A DNA stretch of 13,370 nt from CADCTB01 sp038231955 (GTDB lineage Bacteria; Actinomycetota; Acidimicrobiia; Acidimicrobiales; AC-14). Of the stretch, positions 6,476-12,580 are shown piece after piece (the first letter of the stretch is position 1; the number at the start of each line of letters is the position of its first letter). The stretch is taken from contig JBBSIS010000079.1 in the NCBI GenBank assembly GCA_038231955.1, forward strand, positions 1 through 13,370. The letters are read 5' to 3'. Position numbers and translations under genes: made by a program. The notes under the pieces are model-generated. The model made no database searches and was not told the origin of the DNA. It saw nothing but the letters and a program-made list of their open reading frames with translations.

Positions 6476-8527
6476 TCAATCGGCTTCCCCGCAGGCGGCC
6501 ACCACGGCCAACAGCGCCTCGCCGTAGCGCTCGGCCTTGACCGGGCCCATGCCCGGCAGCGCCAGTAGGGACCGGCGGTCGTGGGGACGGGCTTCGGCCA
6601 CGGCGGCAAGGGTGGTGTCGTGGAACACCACATAGGCGGGTACGCCCGAGGCCCGTGCCGCGCCCGCTCGCCACGACCGCAGGGCGGCCAGGACGCCCGG
6701 GTCGGCCTGTTCCCCGGCGCGTGCCACACGCCGGCCGCCGGCGCCCGACCGGAGCCGCGCTCGACCGTCGTCCACCGCGCTCCGCCACCCCTCGCCTCCG
6801 CGTCCGTCGGCCAGGTCGAGGGCCCGAATCACGTCCTCCACCGCTCCTAGCCACGGCGACGGTGACCGGGGAGCAGTCCGGGGCCCGAACGTCCGGCGCT
6901 CGGCCCAGGAGCAGTGCAGCTCCCGTTCCGCTCTGGTCACGGCCACATAGAGCAACCGTCGTTCCTCGGCCCGGGCCTCCGGCGTGGTGGCGTGGCCGAT
7001 GGGGAGCAGGCCCTGCTCCAGCCCGACCACGAATACGATCGGCCACTCCAGGCCCTTGGCGGCGTGGAAGGTGCTCAGCTCCACGGCCTGGCTGCCCGAC
7101 ATCGGCTCCTCCCGGGCCAGCCGGGCCCGCAGCCAGGCGACGAAGCCGCCTACCGACGCTTGCGGGTCCACGGCGAGGTGCTCCCGGGTCAGGCGGGCCA
7201 GAGCCTCCAGGTGACCCCGGCGCTCGGCGGTGCTCGGGCCATCGTCGACAGCCGTCGCCGCGGCGTCGAGGTCGGGCAGGGCGGCGGACAGGGGCGCTCC
7301 GGCGGGCCGGCGCTGGAGGTCGAGGACCGCCTCCTGGACGCCCGGCTGGTCGAGGAACGATGTGGCCCCCCGCAGCCGGTAGGGGACGGCGGCGGCCTTC
7401 AGTGCCTCCTCGAAGGTCACGAGCTGGGCGTGGGTGCGGGCCAGCACCGCCAGGTCGGACCAGCGGCCGGCGCCGCCCCGCCGGCGCAGGGCCCGGGTGA
7501 CGAAGCGGGCCTCCTCGGCCTCGTTGGCGTAGGCGGTCACCGTGGGCAGTGGTCCGTCGCCGGCCGTGGCCCGGAGCGGACGGGCATCACGGCTCTCGCC
7601 CAGGACGGCGTTGGCCACCGCCACCACCTGGGGCGACGAGCGGTGGTTCTCGTCGAGGTGGACGACGGTGGCGCCGGTGAACCGGCGGGCGAAGCCGGTG
7701 AGGTACTGGGGGTCGGCGCCGTTCCAGGAGTAGATCGCCTGGCGGGGATCACCCACGACACAGAGGTCGTCGCGCCCGTTGCGCCAGGCCTCGAGGACGC
7801 GGAACTGGAGCGGGTTGACATCCTGGAACTCGTCGACGAAGAGGTGGCGGAAACGCCAGCGCTGGGTGGCGGCGAAATCTGCGTCGGTCTCCAGGGCATG
7901 GGCGCACAGCAAAAGGAGATCGTCGAAATCGACCAGGGCCTTGCGCCGCTTGGCCTCCTGATACCGCTCGTAGAGCAGGGCGACAGTGGGGGCGGGCAGG
8001 GGCGGCTTGCGGCCGGCGGCGGCGACTGCGGCTTCGTAGCCCGCCGGAGTGACCATGCGGGCCTGGGCCCACTCGATCTCGCCGGCCAGGTCGGCCGCAC
8101 CCGGCTCCCCGGGTGCGCGTCGGTGGGGGAGGAGCGGCAACAACAGGCGGAGCTTGCGGTCGAGCAGGGCGGGGGGGCGCTGGCCGGAATCGGCCCACCG
8201 CCGCCGGAGCTGGGCGTAGGCCAAGGCGTGGAACGTGCCCGCCGCCACCTGGTCGCGCACCCCGAGGGCGGCCAGCCGCGACGAGAGCTCCTCGGCCGCC
8301 CGCCGGGTGAAGGTGAGAGCCAGGACATGAGCGGCCAGCGCATCGCCCTCCGCCACCCGCCAGGCGATACGTCGAGTGAGGACACGGGTCTTCCCCGATC
8401 CGGCCCCGGCCAGGATGCACAGGGGCTGACCCGGAGTGGTGACCGCGTCGAGCTGGGCCGGAGTGAGGCCGGCCAGCAGATCGGTCGACGTGGACCGGTT
8501 CCCGATCGACTGATTGGCGGGGCTCAT
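6476..8527 (-). CDS. uvrD2: UvrD2-type superfamily 1 ATP-dependent DNA helicase with HRDC domain
   Basis: This 3'-5' SF1A helicase probably acts in DNA repair. Among its 683 residues are Walker A AGAGSGKT (40-47), TFTRRAAEEL (72), GTFHALAY (97), Walker B VDEFQD (231-236), GDPRQAIYSWNG (259-270), ENHRS (293-297), STFHAAKGLEW (485) and LLYVAVTRAERELH (525). A C-terminal HRDC domain occupies about 610-680 (VLAALRSWR to LPGMGPVKAERYGEALLAVV). UvrD plus HRDC is the layout of actinobacterial UvrD2. Mycobacterial UvrD2 carries a tetracysteine element between the helicase core and HRDC. Here residues 541-610 contain no cysteine; the equivalent stretch reads RSGAGGRRVARAGEQADP. The ATG at 8527 follows AGG by 2 nt and a TACGTT box by 10 nt. 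The long open frame on the opposite strand is a shadow. Confidence 0.94.
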   Translation of the reverse strand: MSPANQSIGNRSTSTDLLAGLTPAQLDAVTTPGQPLCILAGAGSGKTRVLTRRIAWRVAEGDALAAHVLALTFTRRAAEELSSRLAALGVRDQVAAGTFHALAYAQLRRRWADSGQRPPALLDRKLRLLLPLLPHRRAPGEPGAADLAGEIEWAQARMVTPAGYEAAVAAAGRKPPLPAPTVALLYERYQEAKRRKALVDFDDLLLLCAHALETDADFAATQRWRFRHLFVDEFQDVNPLQFRVLEAWRNGRDDLCVVGDPRQAIYSWNGADPQYLTGFARRFTGATVVHLDENHRSSPQVVAVANAVLGESRDARPLRATAGDGPLPTVTAYANEAEEARFVTRALRRRGGAGRWSDLAVLARTHAQLVTFEEALKAAAVPYRLRGATSFLDQPGVQEAVLDLQRRPAGAPLSAALPDLDAAATAVDDGPSTAERRGHLEALARLTREHLAVDPQASVGGFVAWLRARLAREEPMSGSQAVELSTFHAAKGLEWPIVFVVGLEQGLLPIGHATTPEARAEERRLLYVAVTRAERELHCSWAERRTFGPRTAPRSPSPWLGAVEDVIRALDLADGRGGEGWRSAVDDGRARLRSGAGGRRVARAGEQADPGVLAALRSWRAGAARASGVPAYVVFHDTTLAAVAEARPHDRRSLLALPGMGPVKAERYGEALLAVVAACGEAD

Positions 8528-8537
8528 AACCTGATCG

Positions 8538-8543
8538 AACGTA
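8538..8543 (-). promoter_or_regulatory. Candidate -10 box TACGTT of uvrD2
   Basis: Read on the minus strand, TACGTT lies 10 nt before the uvrD2 ATG. This would give a leader of only a few nucleotides. It is the weakest of the TANNNT boxes listed here. Confidence 0.35.
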
Positions 8544-8561
8544 CCGACGGGGTGAGACAGG

Positions 8562-8720
8562 ATGGTGGATGGTGCACGTCTGGGTGACTACCTCGCGGCC
8601 GCCACCGCCCAGATCAGTGGCCTCGATCTCGCCACTCTCAACGTCAGGCACTTCCCGATGTTCGATGGGCTGCGCGCCCCGTTCACGTGGAATGACCTTG
8701 CCGCTGGGCCCAGGTCGTAG
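8562..8720 (+). pseudogene. C-terminal fragment of a VapC-type PIN-domain toxin
   Basis: A 52-codon frame reads GARLGDYLAAATAQ and then LATLNVRHFPMFDGLRAPF. This closely resembles the end of VapC ribonuclease toxins (D-x-x-I/L-AATA, then LATxNVRHFPMFxGLxxPF), including the third acidic residue and the N-V-R-H-F strand. A whole VapC has about 130 residues. The first 80, with the leading catalytic Asp and middle Glu, are absent: an in-frame stop TGA lies at 8553 and uvrD2 begins just 35 bp upstream on the other strand. No antitoxin is seen. It is most likely a 5'-truncated remnant, possibly cut off when uvrD2 and its neighbour were brought together. A translated micro-PIN cannot be excluded. 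Confidence 0.6.
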
Positions 8721-8739
8721 GACTGTCGTAGCCTGCCGG

Positions 8740-8745
8740 TAGCCT
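8740..8745 (+). promoter_or_regulatory. Leaderless -10 box TAGCCT before the HAD nucleotidase gene
   Basis: TAGCCT lies 7 nt before the GTG start at 8753 and no Shine-Dalgarno sequence is seen. A second identical TAGCCT at 8729-8734 lies exactly 11 bp upstream, so the effective -10 could be either one. Confidence 0.5.
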
Positions 8746-8752
8746 TCTTCCC

Positions 8753-9325
8753 GTGCTCTGCGGTCTCGATCTCGACGGCGTCCTGTGCGATCTCGGCCCC
8801 GGCGTGGCTGCCCGGATCGCCGAGCGCTTCAACGTGACCAGCCATCCCTCCACGTGGCGCAGCTACGACCTTCGCCTTCTGCGCCTCGGGATCCCGCAGG
8901 ACCACTTCTCGGCGTTTCTCGACGAGACCTTCGCCGACCCCGGGCTCTACACCGCCGCGCCGCTCTGCGAGGGCGTGGCGGCCGCCTTGACCGACCTGCG
9001 CCGGGCCGGGTGGGATCTGGTCGGCATCACCGCGCGGCCGGCCCATCTCGACCGGGCCACCCGGGCCTGGATGGCGCAGCACCGCCTTCCGGTCGAGGAG
9101 ATCCATCACACTCCGGCGGGCACCAAGTCCGAGGTGGCTCGTCGGCTGGGCGCCGACGTGACCATCGAGGACAATCCCGCCGAGGCCGAGCTGCTGGCCG
9201 AGGTGTGCGAATCCTGGCTGCTCGACCAGCCTTACAACCAGGGCATCACCCTGTCCCGCGCCCGCCGCCTCTTCTCGTGGCGCGAGGCCGTGGGCCGGCT
9301 CGGCCAGACCCGGCTGTTCGCCTGA
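8753..9325 (+). CDS. HAD-superfamily 5'(3')-deoxyribonucleotidase-like protein (NT5C type)
   Basis: This is a soluble HAD phosphatase of 190 residues, resembling the cytosolic 5'(3')-deoxyribonucleotidase family that removes phosphate from (deoxy)nucleoside monophosphates. The four HAD motifs are present: LDLDGVLCD with nucleophile D6 and acid/base D8, GITARP with T93, GTKSEVA with K125, and IEDNP with E139-D140. A helical cap insert lies between motifs I and II (about 20-85). The GTG at 8753 is used because motif I begins at residue 5, as in the family, and TAGCCT lies 7 nt upstream. It starts a co-directional run with the ACT, deformylase and PH-domain genes, 20 bp from the next one. The exact substrate cannot be told from sequence. 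Confidence 0.85.
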   Translation: MLCGLDLDGVLCDLGPGVAARIAERFNVTSHPSTWRSYDLRLLRLGIPQDHFSAFLDETFADPGLYTAAPLCEGVAAALTDLRRAGWDLVGITARPAHLDRATRAWMAQHRLPVEEIHHTPAGTKSEVARRLGADVTIEDNPAEAELLAEVCESWLLDQPYNQGITLSRARRLFSWREAVGRLGQTRLFA

Positions 9326-9345
9326 GCTGGCACAGACCAGCCGCC

Positions 9346-9888
9346 GTGAACCACTTCGCCGTCACCGCCGTAGGGGCCGACCGGCCCGGCATCGTGGCCG
9401 CCGTCACCGGGGTGTTCGCCGAGCACGGCTGCAACCTCGAGGACAGCTCCATGACCATCCTCCGAGGCCAGTTCGCCATGATGCTGGTGGTCGCCGCTCC
9501 GACAGGAGTCGGTGCCACCGATCTCGAGGCCGCCCTGGCCGCACCGGCCGCCGCTCTCGGGCTGGTCGTCACCGTCCGGCCCACCACCGAGCCGCCCGCT
9601 CCCGCCGATGGGCCCGAGGCCACATCGTGGACGGTCTCCGTCTACGGCGCCGACCACCCTGGCATCGTCCACGGCGTGGCCTCGCTACTGGCGGGGTCGG
9701 CGGTGAACATTGTCGACCTGACCACCAGGGTCACCGGCACGGCCGACGACCCGGTCTACGCCATGGTCCTCGACGTCACCTTCCCCGCCGGCACTGATCC
9801 CCGGGACTTGGAGCGCCGGCTGGGGGCTGCCGCCGACACGCTGGGGGTGACGTGCCGGTTGCACCCCTCCGCGGCCGACATCCTGTAG
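9346..9888 (+). CDS. Tandem ACT-domain protein (GcvR-like)
   Basis: Two ACT domains make up nearly all of the 180 residues: about 3-75 (FAVTAVGADRPGIVAAVTGVFAEHGCNLEDSS) and about 93-172 (WTVSVYGADHPGIVHGVASLLAGSAVNIVDL). Both carry the DRPGIV/DHPGIV turn that forms the small-molecule binding edge of ACT dimers. Proteins of this layout, such as GcvR, sense amino acids or modify the activity of a partner. No catalytic or DNA-binding domain is attached, so it is likely a regulator whose ligand is unknown. The GTG start at 9346 gives the normal N-terminus. It follows the nucleotidase by 20 bp without a clear ribosome site and is probably cotranscribed with it. The next gene is 49 bp away. Confidence 0.88.
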   Translation: MNHFAVTAVGADRPGIVAAVTGVFAEHGCNLEDSSMTILRGQFAMMLVVAAPTGVGATDLEAALAAPAAALGLVVTVRPTTEPPAPADGPEATSWTVSVYGADHPGIVHGVASLLAGSAVNIVDLTTRVTGTADDPVYAMVLDVTFPAGTDPRDLERRLGAAADTLGVTCRLHPSAADIL

Positions 9889-9937
9889 CGGCGGCACGTG
9901 CGCCGGCGCTGTCGGTGGCGCGGTCGGTGGCCGGCTG

Positions 9938-10438
9938 ATGGCGGTCCGGCCGGTCTTGGCCCTACCCGATCCGGTCCTGCAACAGCGGTGCACAACCGTC
10001 CAGACCCTCGACGACGTCGCCCTTGCCCTGGCCGTCGACCTGGTCGACACCATGCGCGCCCGCACTGCGTGCGTGGGTTTGGCCGCCCCCCAGATCGGCG
10101 TCGGGCTGCGGGCGTTCGTCATCGACGTCACCGGTCACCGCAAGGCCCGGTCATGCCACGGCGAGGTGGTGATGTTCGATCCGGAGCTGGTGTCGTCGTC
10201 GGCGCCGGTCACGGCCCGGGAAGGCTGCCTCAGCATCCCCGACCTCACCGGCGACGTGGCCCGGGCGACAGAGGTCGTGGTGAGGGGACTCAGCCCCCAG
10301 GGCGAGGTGGTCGAGATCGAGGCCGACGCCTTCGAGGCCCGCGCCCTGCTCCATGAGCTCGACCACCTCGACGGGCTGCTGTTCCTCGACCGGGTGACAT
10401 CGGCTCACTCCGTGTTCCCCCGCAAGGTCTACAAGTAG
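9938..10438 (+). CDS. def: Peptide deformylase
   Basis: This metalloenzyme removes the N-formyl group from the initiator methionine of nascent proteins. All three family motifs are present in 166 residues: VGLAAPQIG (46-54, Q52), EGCLSIP (95-101, metal ligand C97) and HELDH (139-143, ligands H139 and H143, catalytic E140). The first Gly of motif 1 (GxGLAAPQ) is Cys45 here, a mild deviation. The N-terminus is short, with no extension before RPVLALPDPVL. The ATG at 9938 has a GGTGG element about 7 nt upstream that can serve as a ribosome site. The nearby GTG codons upstream are out of frame. Its stop codon overlaps the promoter of the following gene. Methionyl-tRNA formyltransferase, a frequent partner, is not in this window. 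Confidence 0.97.
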   Translation: MAVRPVLALPDPVLQQRCTTVQTLDDVALALAVDLVDTMRARTACVGLAAPQIGVGLRAFVIDVTGHRKARSCHGEVVMFDPELVSSSAPVTAREGCLSIPDLTGDVARATEVVVRGLSPQGEVVEIEADAFEARALLHELDHLDGLLFLDRVTSAHSVFPRKVYK

Positions 10439-10441
10439 CCT
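10436..10441 (+). promoter_or_regulatory. Leaderless -10 box TAGCCT built on the def stop codon
   Basis: TAGCCT begins with the TAG stop of def and lies 9 nt before the ATG at 10451. The spacer, TTTCACGAC, carries no Shine-Dalgarno sequence. Confidence 0.5.
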
Positions 10442-10450
10442 TTTCACGAC

Positions 10451-11062
10451 ATGGGCTTTCCCCGGAAGTACCTGAACGACGGCGAGGAGATCATCCTCGA
10501 CCTGCGGCCGCACTGGGTCTTCCTGGTCGGCCCTGCTTTGGCCCTCGTGGCCGCGCTGGCTCTCGCCCTCTGGGTGGCCACCGTCAACGTGGACCTCGTC
10601 ATCTATCCGGCACTGGCCCTGGCGCTCGTCGCCCTGCTTTTCTTCCTCGTGCGCTACGCCCAGTGGGTCACCACCGACTTCGTCCTGACCACCGACCGCC
10701 TGATCTACCGCAAGGGCGTGGTTTCCAGGCAGGGCAAGGAGATTCCCCTGGAGCGCCTGAACGACGTGAGCTATCACCAGAGCCTGGTCCAGCGCGTCCT
10801 GGGCGCCGGCGACCTGTTGGTCGAGTCGGGCGGCGAGCGGGGCCAGTCGCAGTTCGGCAGCTTCGCCCACCCGCAGGACACGCAGAACGAGATCCACCGG
10901 GCCATCGAGGCCGCCGCCGCCCGTGACGCCGACCGCAGCGCCGGACGCCGGGAGCTGTCGCCCCTTGAGCAGCTCGAGAAGCTCGAGGAGCTGCGCCAGC
11001 GGGGCGTGATCTCCCAGGCCGAGTTCGACCTCAAGAAGGCCAAGCTGCTCGACCGCCTGTAG
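10451..11062 (+). CDS. Membrane protein with bacterial PH domain (bPH2/YdbS-like) and C-terminal SHOCT domain
   Basis: Of 203 residues, two hydrophobic helices lie at about 22-42 and 49-67. A bacterial PH-like domain follows (about 75-153: DFVLTTDRLIYRKGVVSRQGKEIPLERLNDVSYHQSL is diagnostic in pattern, then GAGDLLVESGG). The C-terminus (170-203) is a SHOCT domain, LEQLEKLEELRQRGVISQAEFDLKKAKLL. Such proteins sit in the cytoplasmic membrane with the PH and SHOCT parts inside. Their molecular role is generally unknown, and SHOCT is thought to mediate oligomerisation. The gene starts 12 bp after def and has its own apparent -10 box. It converges on GH1, with 16 bp between the two stops and a shared hairpin. 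Confidence 0.9.
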   Translation: MGFPRKYLNDGEEIILDLRPHWVFLVGPALALVAALALALWVATVNVDLVIYPALALALVALLFFLVRYAQWVTTDFVLTTDRLIYRKGVVSRQGKEIPLERLNDVSYHQSLVQRVLGAGDLLVESGGERGQSQFGSFAHPQDTQNEIHRAIEAAAARDADRSAGRRELSPLEQLEKLEELRQRGVISQAEFDLKKAKLLDRL

Positions 11063-11085
11063 GCGGGCTGGGCTGCGCCTACAGG
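11056..11085. terminator. Perfect hairpin containing both convergent stop codons
   Basis: CCTGTAGGCG (11056-11065) and CGCCTACAGG (11076-11085) are exact reverse complements separated by GGCTGGGCTG. The plus-strand stop TAG (11060-11062) and the minus-strand stop TAG (11081-11079) sit in the same place in the two arms, so both genes end in the codons CTG-TAG. It is a compact bidirectional terminator candidate without a T tract. Confidence 0.7.
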
Positions 11086-12488
11086 ACCACCGAGCGGTCG
11101 CCGGCGCGAAGGCCGTCGGCCAGGCGGCGGTAGGCGCCGGCGGCGTCGCCACCCATGGCGTCGAGGTCGCTCCAGCGACCGCCCCGCTCCCGATCCACGC
11201 CGTACAGGCCGAACCGCGGCTCGTAGGAGCCCCACTCGTAACAATCGCCCAGGGTCCAGTGGAAATAGCCGACGATGGGCAGCCCCTCGTCCAGGGCGGC
11301 CACGACGGCGGCCAGGTGGGCCCGCAGCGAACGGGCCCGGTCCCATCCGTCGCCGCGGGGCCAACCCCGGCCCCGGAGCACCCGGTTGCACAGCCCGTTC
11401 TCTGCGATCTCCATGGGCAGGTCGGGATGGTGGTTGAGCCGCAGATAGCCCAGCATGCCCTCCGGGTGCACGGCCATGTCCCACTGCTTGCCGACCGGCG
11501 CCCACGTCCGCCCGCCGACGGTGCGGTGGCCCGGCGGGCGCAGGTGGTCGGCGGCGACGGGGTCGTAGTAGTTGACCGACACCAGGTCGAGCGGGCGTTC
11601 GTGGCGGCCGTCGTAGACGGCGGCGACGGCCCGGGGAAGGGCCTGGTCGAGGGGCAGGATGCTGCCGGTCAGCCGCCTGATGACGGCGTCGGCCCGGCGG
11701 GCCCCCCGGCCCAGAACCGTGTTCTGCTCGGCCCGGCGTTCGGCCAGCCACGCGCCGAGTTCTTGGCGCCCGATCCCGTCGCCCCGCGCCAACAGCACGT
11801 CGAGGAGCAGGCGGTCGAGCTCGTAGAGCGACGAGGCGTGGTTGTCGGTCGAGACCACCGCCTCCGGCTGGCGCCGGTGGATGGCGGCGTGGGCCAGCAC
11901 GTGGCCGGCCAGCATGTGGTCGAGGGCCCGTACCAGGTCGCCATGAGCGAGCAACCGCCCCGGGGGCAGAGTGCCGAGCACGTAGGCCTGGACGGCGTAG
12001 CCGTTGATCTCGTTCAGGGTCAGCCAGTGACGGCACCCGTCGGACAGGCGGGCCACCGCGGCCGCCACCCAGGTGGCGAAGCGGGTGGGGCTGTCGAGGT
12101 CGAGCCAGAAGTCGGGGCCCAGCCAGTGGGGATGGGTGAAGTGATGCAGGCAGACGGTGGGCCGTAGGCCTCGCGCCCGGCAGGCGTCGAGGATGGCCCG
12201 GTAGCGGCCGAAGGCCTCCTCGTCGATTACGCCCTCGGCCGGCTCGCAGCGGGCCCACTCGATCGACAGGCGAAAGGCGTCGCAGCCTGCGGCCACCGCC
12301 CGGTCGAGCTGCGCCTCGTAGTCGTCCCAGAACGACACGGCGGCGCCCGATGGCTCGACCCGGCCCGACCGCTCCCACTCCAGCCAGTCGTTGGCCGGCT
12401 GTCCCGGCCCGTTGAGGCCGCCTTCGGTCTGGAACGCCGAGGTGGCCACGCCGAAGCGGAACCCCGGGGGCAGGACGGTGGCAGGCAC
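11079..12488 (-). CDS. Glycoside hydrolase family 1 (beta-glucosidase/beta-glycosidase-like)
   Basis: This is a retaining beta-glycosidase of 469 residues with the GH1 TIM barrel. Visible landmarks are FGVATSAFQTEGG with Q20, RLSIEWAR (73-80), LHHFTHPHW with H116, acid/base E160 in TLNEIN, VSVNYYDP (304), nucleophile E363 in EIAENG, and GYFHWTLGDCYEWGSYEPRFGLYGVD (split over 407-432) with the sugar-binding E418-W419. Two positions differ from the usual consensus: the NEP signature reads NEI, and DNFEW reads DCYEW. No signal peptide is seen, so the enzyme is probably cytoplasmic, acting on imported oligosaccharides or glycosides; no sugar transporter lies in the window. The GTG start at 12488 has TAGGCT 9 nt upstream and no ribosome site. 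The substrate is unknown. Confidence 0.93.
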   Translation of the reverse strand: MPATVLPPGFRFGVATSAFQTEGGLNGPGQPANDWLEWERSGRVEPSGAAVSFWDDYEAQLDRAVAAGCDAFRLSIEWARCEPAEGVIDEEAFGRYRAILDACRARGLRPTVCLHHFTHPHWLGPDFWLDLDSPTRFATWVAAAVARLSDGCRHWLTLNEINGYAVQAYVLGTLPPGRLLAHGDLVRALDHMLAGHVLAHAAIHRRQPEAVVSTDNHASSLYELDRLLLDVLLARGDGIGRQELGAWLAERRAEQNTVLGRGARRADAVIRRLTGSILPLDQALPRAVAAVYDGRHERPLDLVSVNYYDPVAADHLRPPGHRTVGGRTWAPVGKQWDMAVHPEGMLGYLRLNHHPDLPMEIAENGLCNRVLRGRGWPRGDGWDRARSLRAHLAAVVAALDEGLPIVGYFHWTLGDCYEWGSYEPRFGLYGVDRERGGRWSDLDAMGGDAAGAYRRLADGLRAGDRSVVL

Positions 12489-12497
12489 GGGGACGAG

Positions 12498-12503
12498 AGC
12501 CTA
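12498..12503 (-). promoter_or_regulatory. Leaderless -10 box TAGGCT of the GH1 gene
   Basis: Read on the minus strand, TAGGCT lies 9 nt before the GTG start of GH1. Its outermost base overlaps the first base of the left arm of the inverted repeat at 12503-12513. Confidence 0.5.
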
Positions 12504-12555
12504 CGAACTGGTGCCACGCCGTGCGACATTTACCATCGGGGCGTCACCAGTTCGT
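12503..12555. repeat. 11-bp perfect inverted repeat in the GH1/PIG-L divergent promoter region
   Basis: ACGAACTGGTG (12503-12513) and CACCAGTTCGT (12545-12555) are exact reverse complements. Their centres are 42 bp apart, about four helical turns. One arm abuts the GH1 -10 box and the other covers the expected -35 position of the PIG-L gene, so this may be a regulator-binding pair. No regulator gene is nearby. Confidence 0.7.
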
Positions 12556-12567
12556 GGTCGGCGGCGG

Positions 12568-12573
12568 TATCGT
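12568..12573 (+). promoter_or_regulatory. Leaderless -10 box TATCGT before the PIG-L deacetylase gene
   Basis: TATCGT lies 7 nt before the ATG at 12581 and the spacer CGCGCCG has no Shine-Dalgarno character. It fits the same pattern as the other boxes in the window. Confidence 0.5.
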
Positions 12574-12580
12574 CGCGCCG

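Noticed and set aside
6914..8587. A 557-codon plus-strand frame opposite uvrD2
   Set aside because: uvrD2 on the other strand has all helicase motifs, and this frame has none. It is a composition shadow.
8785..9345. An apparent long fusion reading into the ACT-domain gene from inside the nucleotidase gene
   Set aside because: The upstream part is out of frame with the nucleotidase and is Arg/Gly-rich noise. The ACT protein starts naturally at the GTG at 9346.
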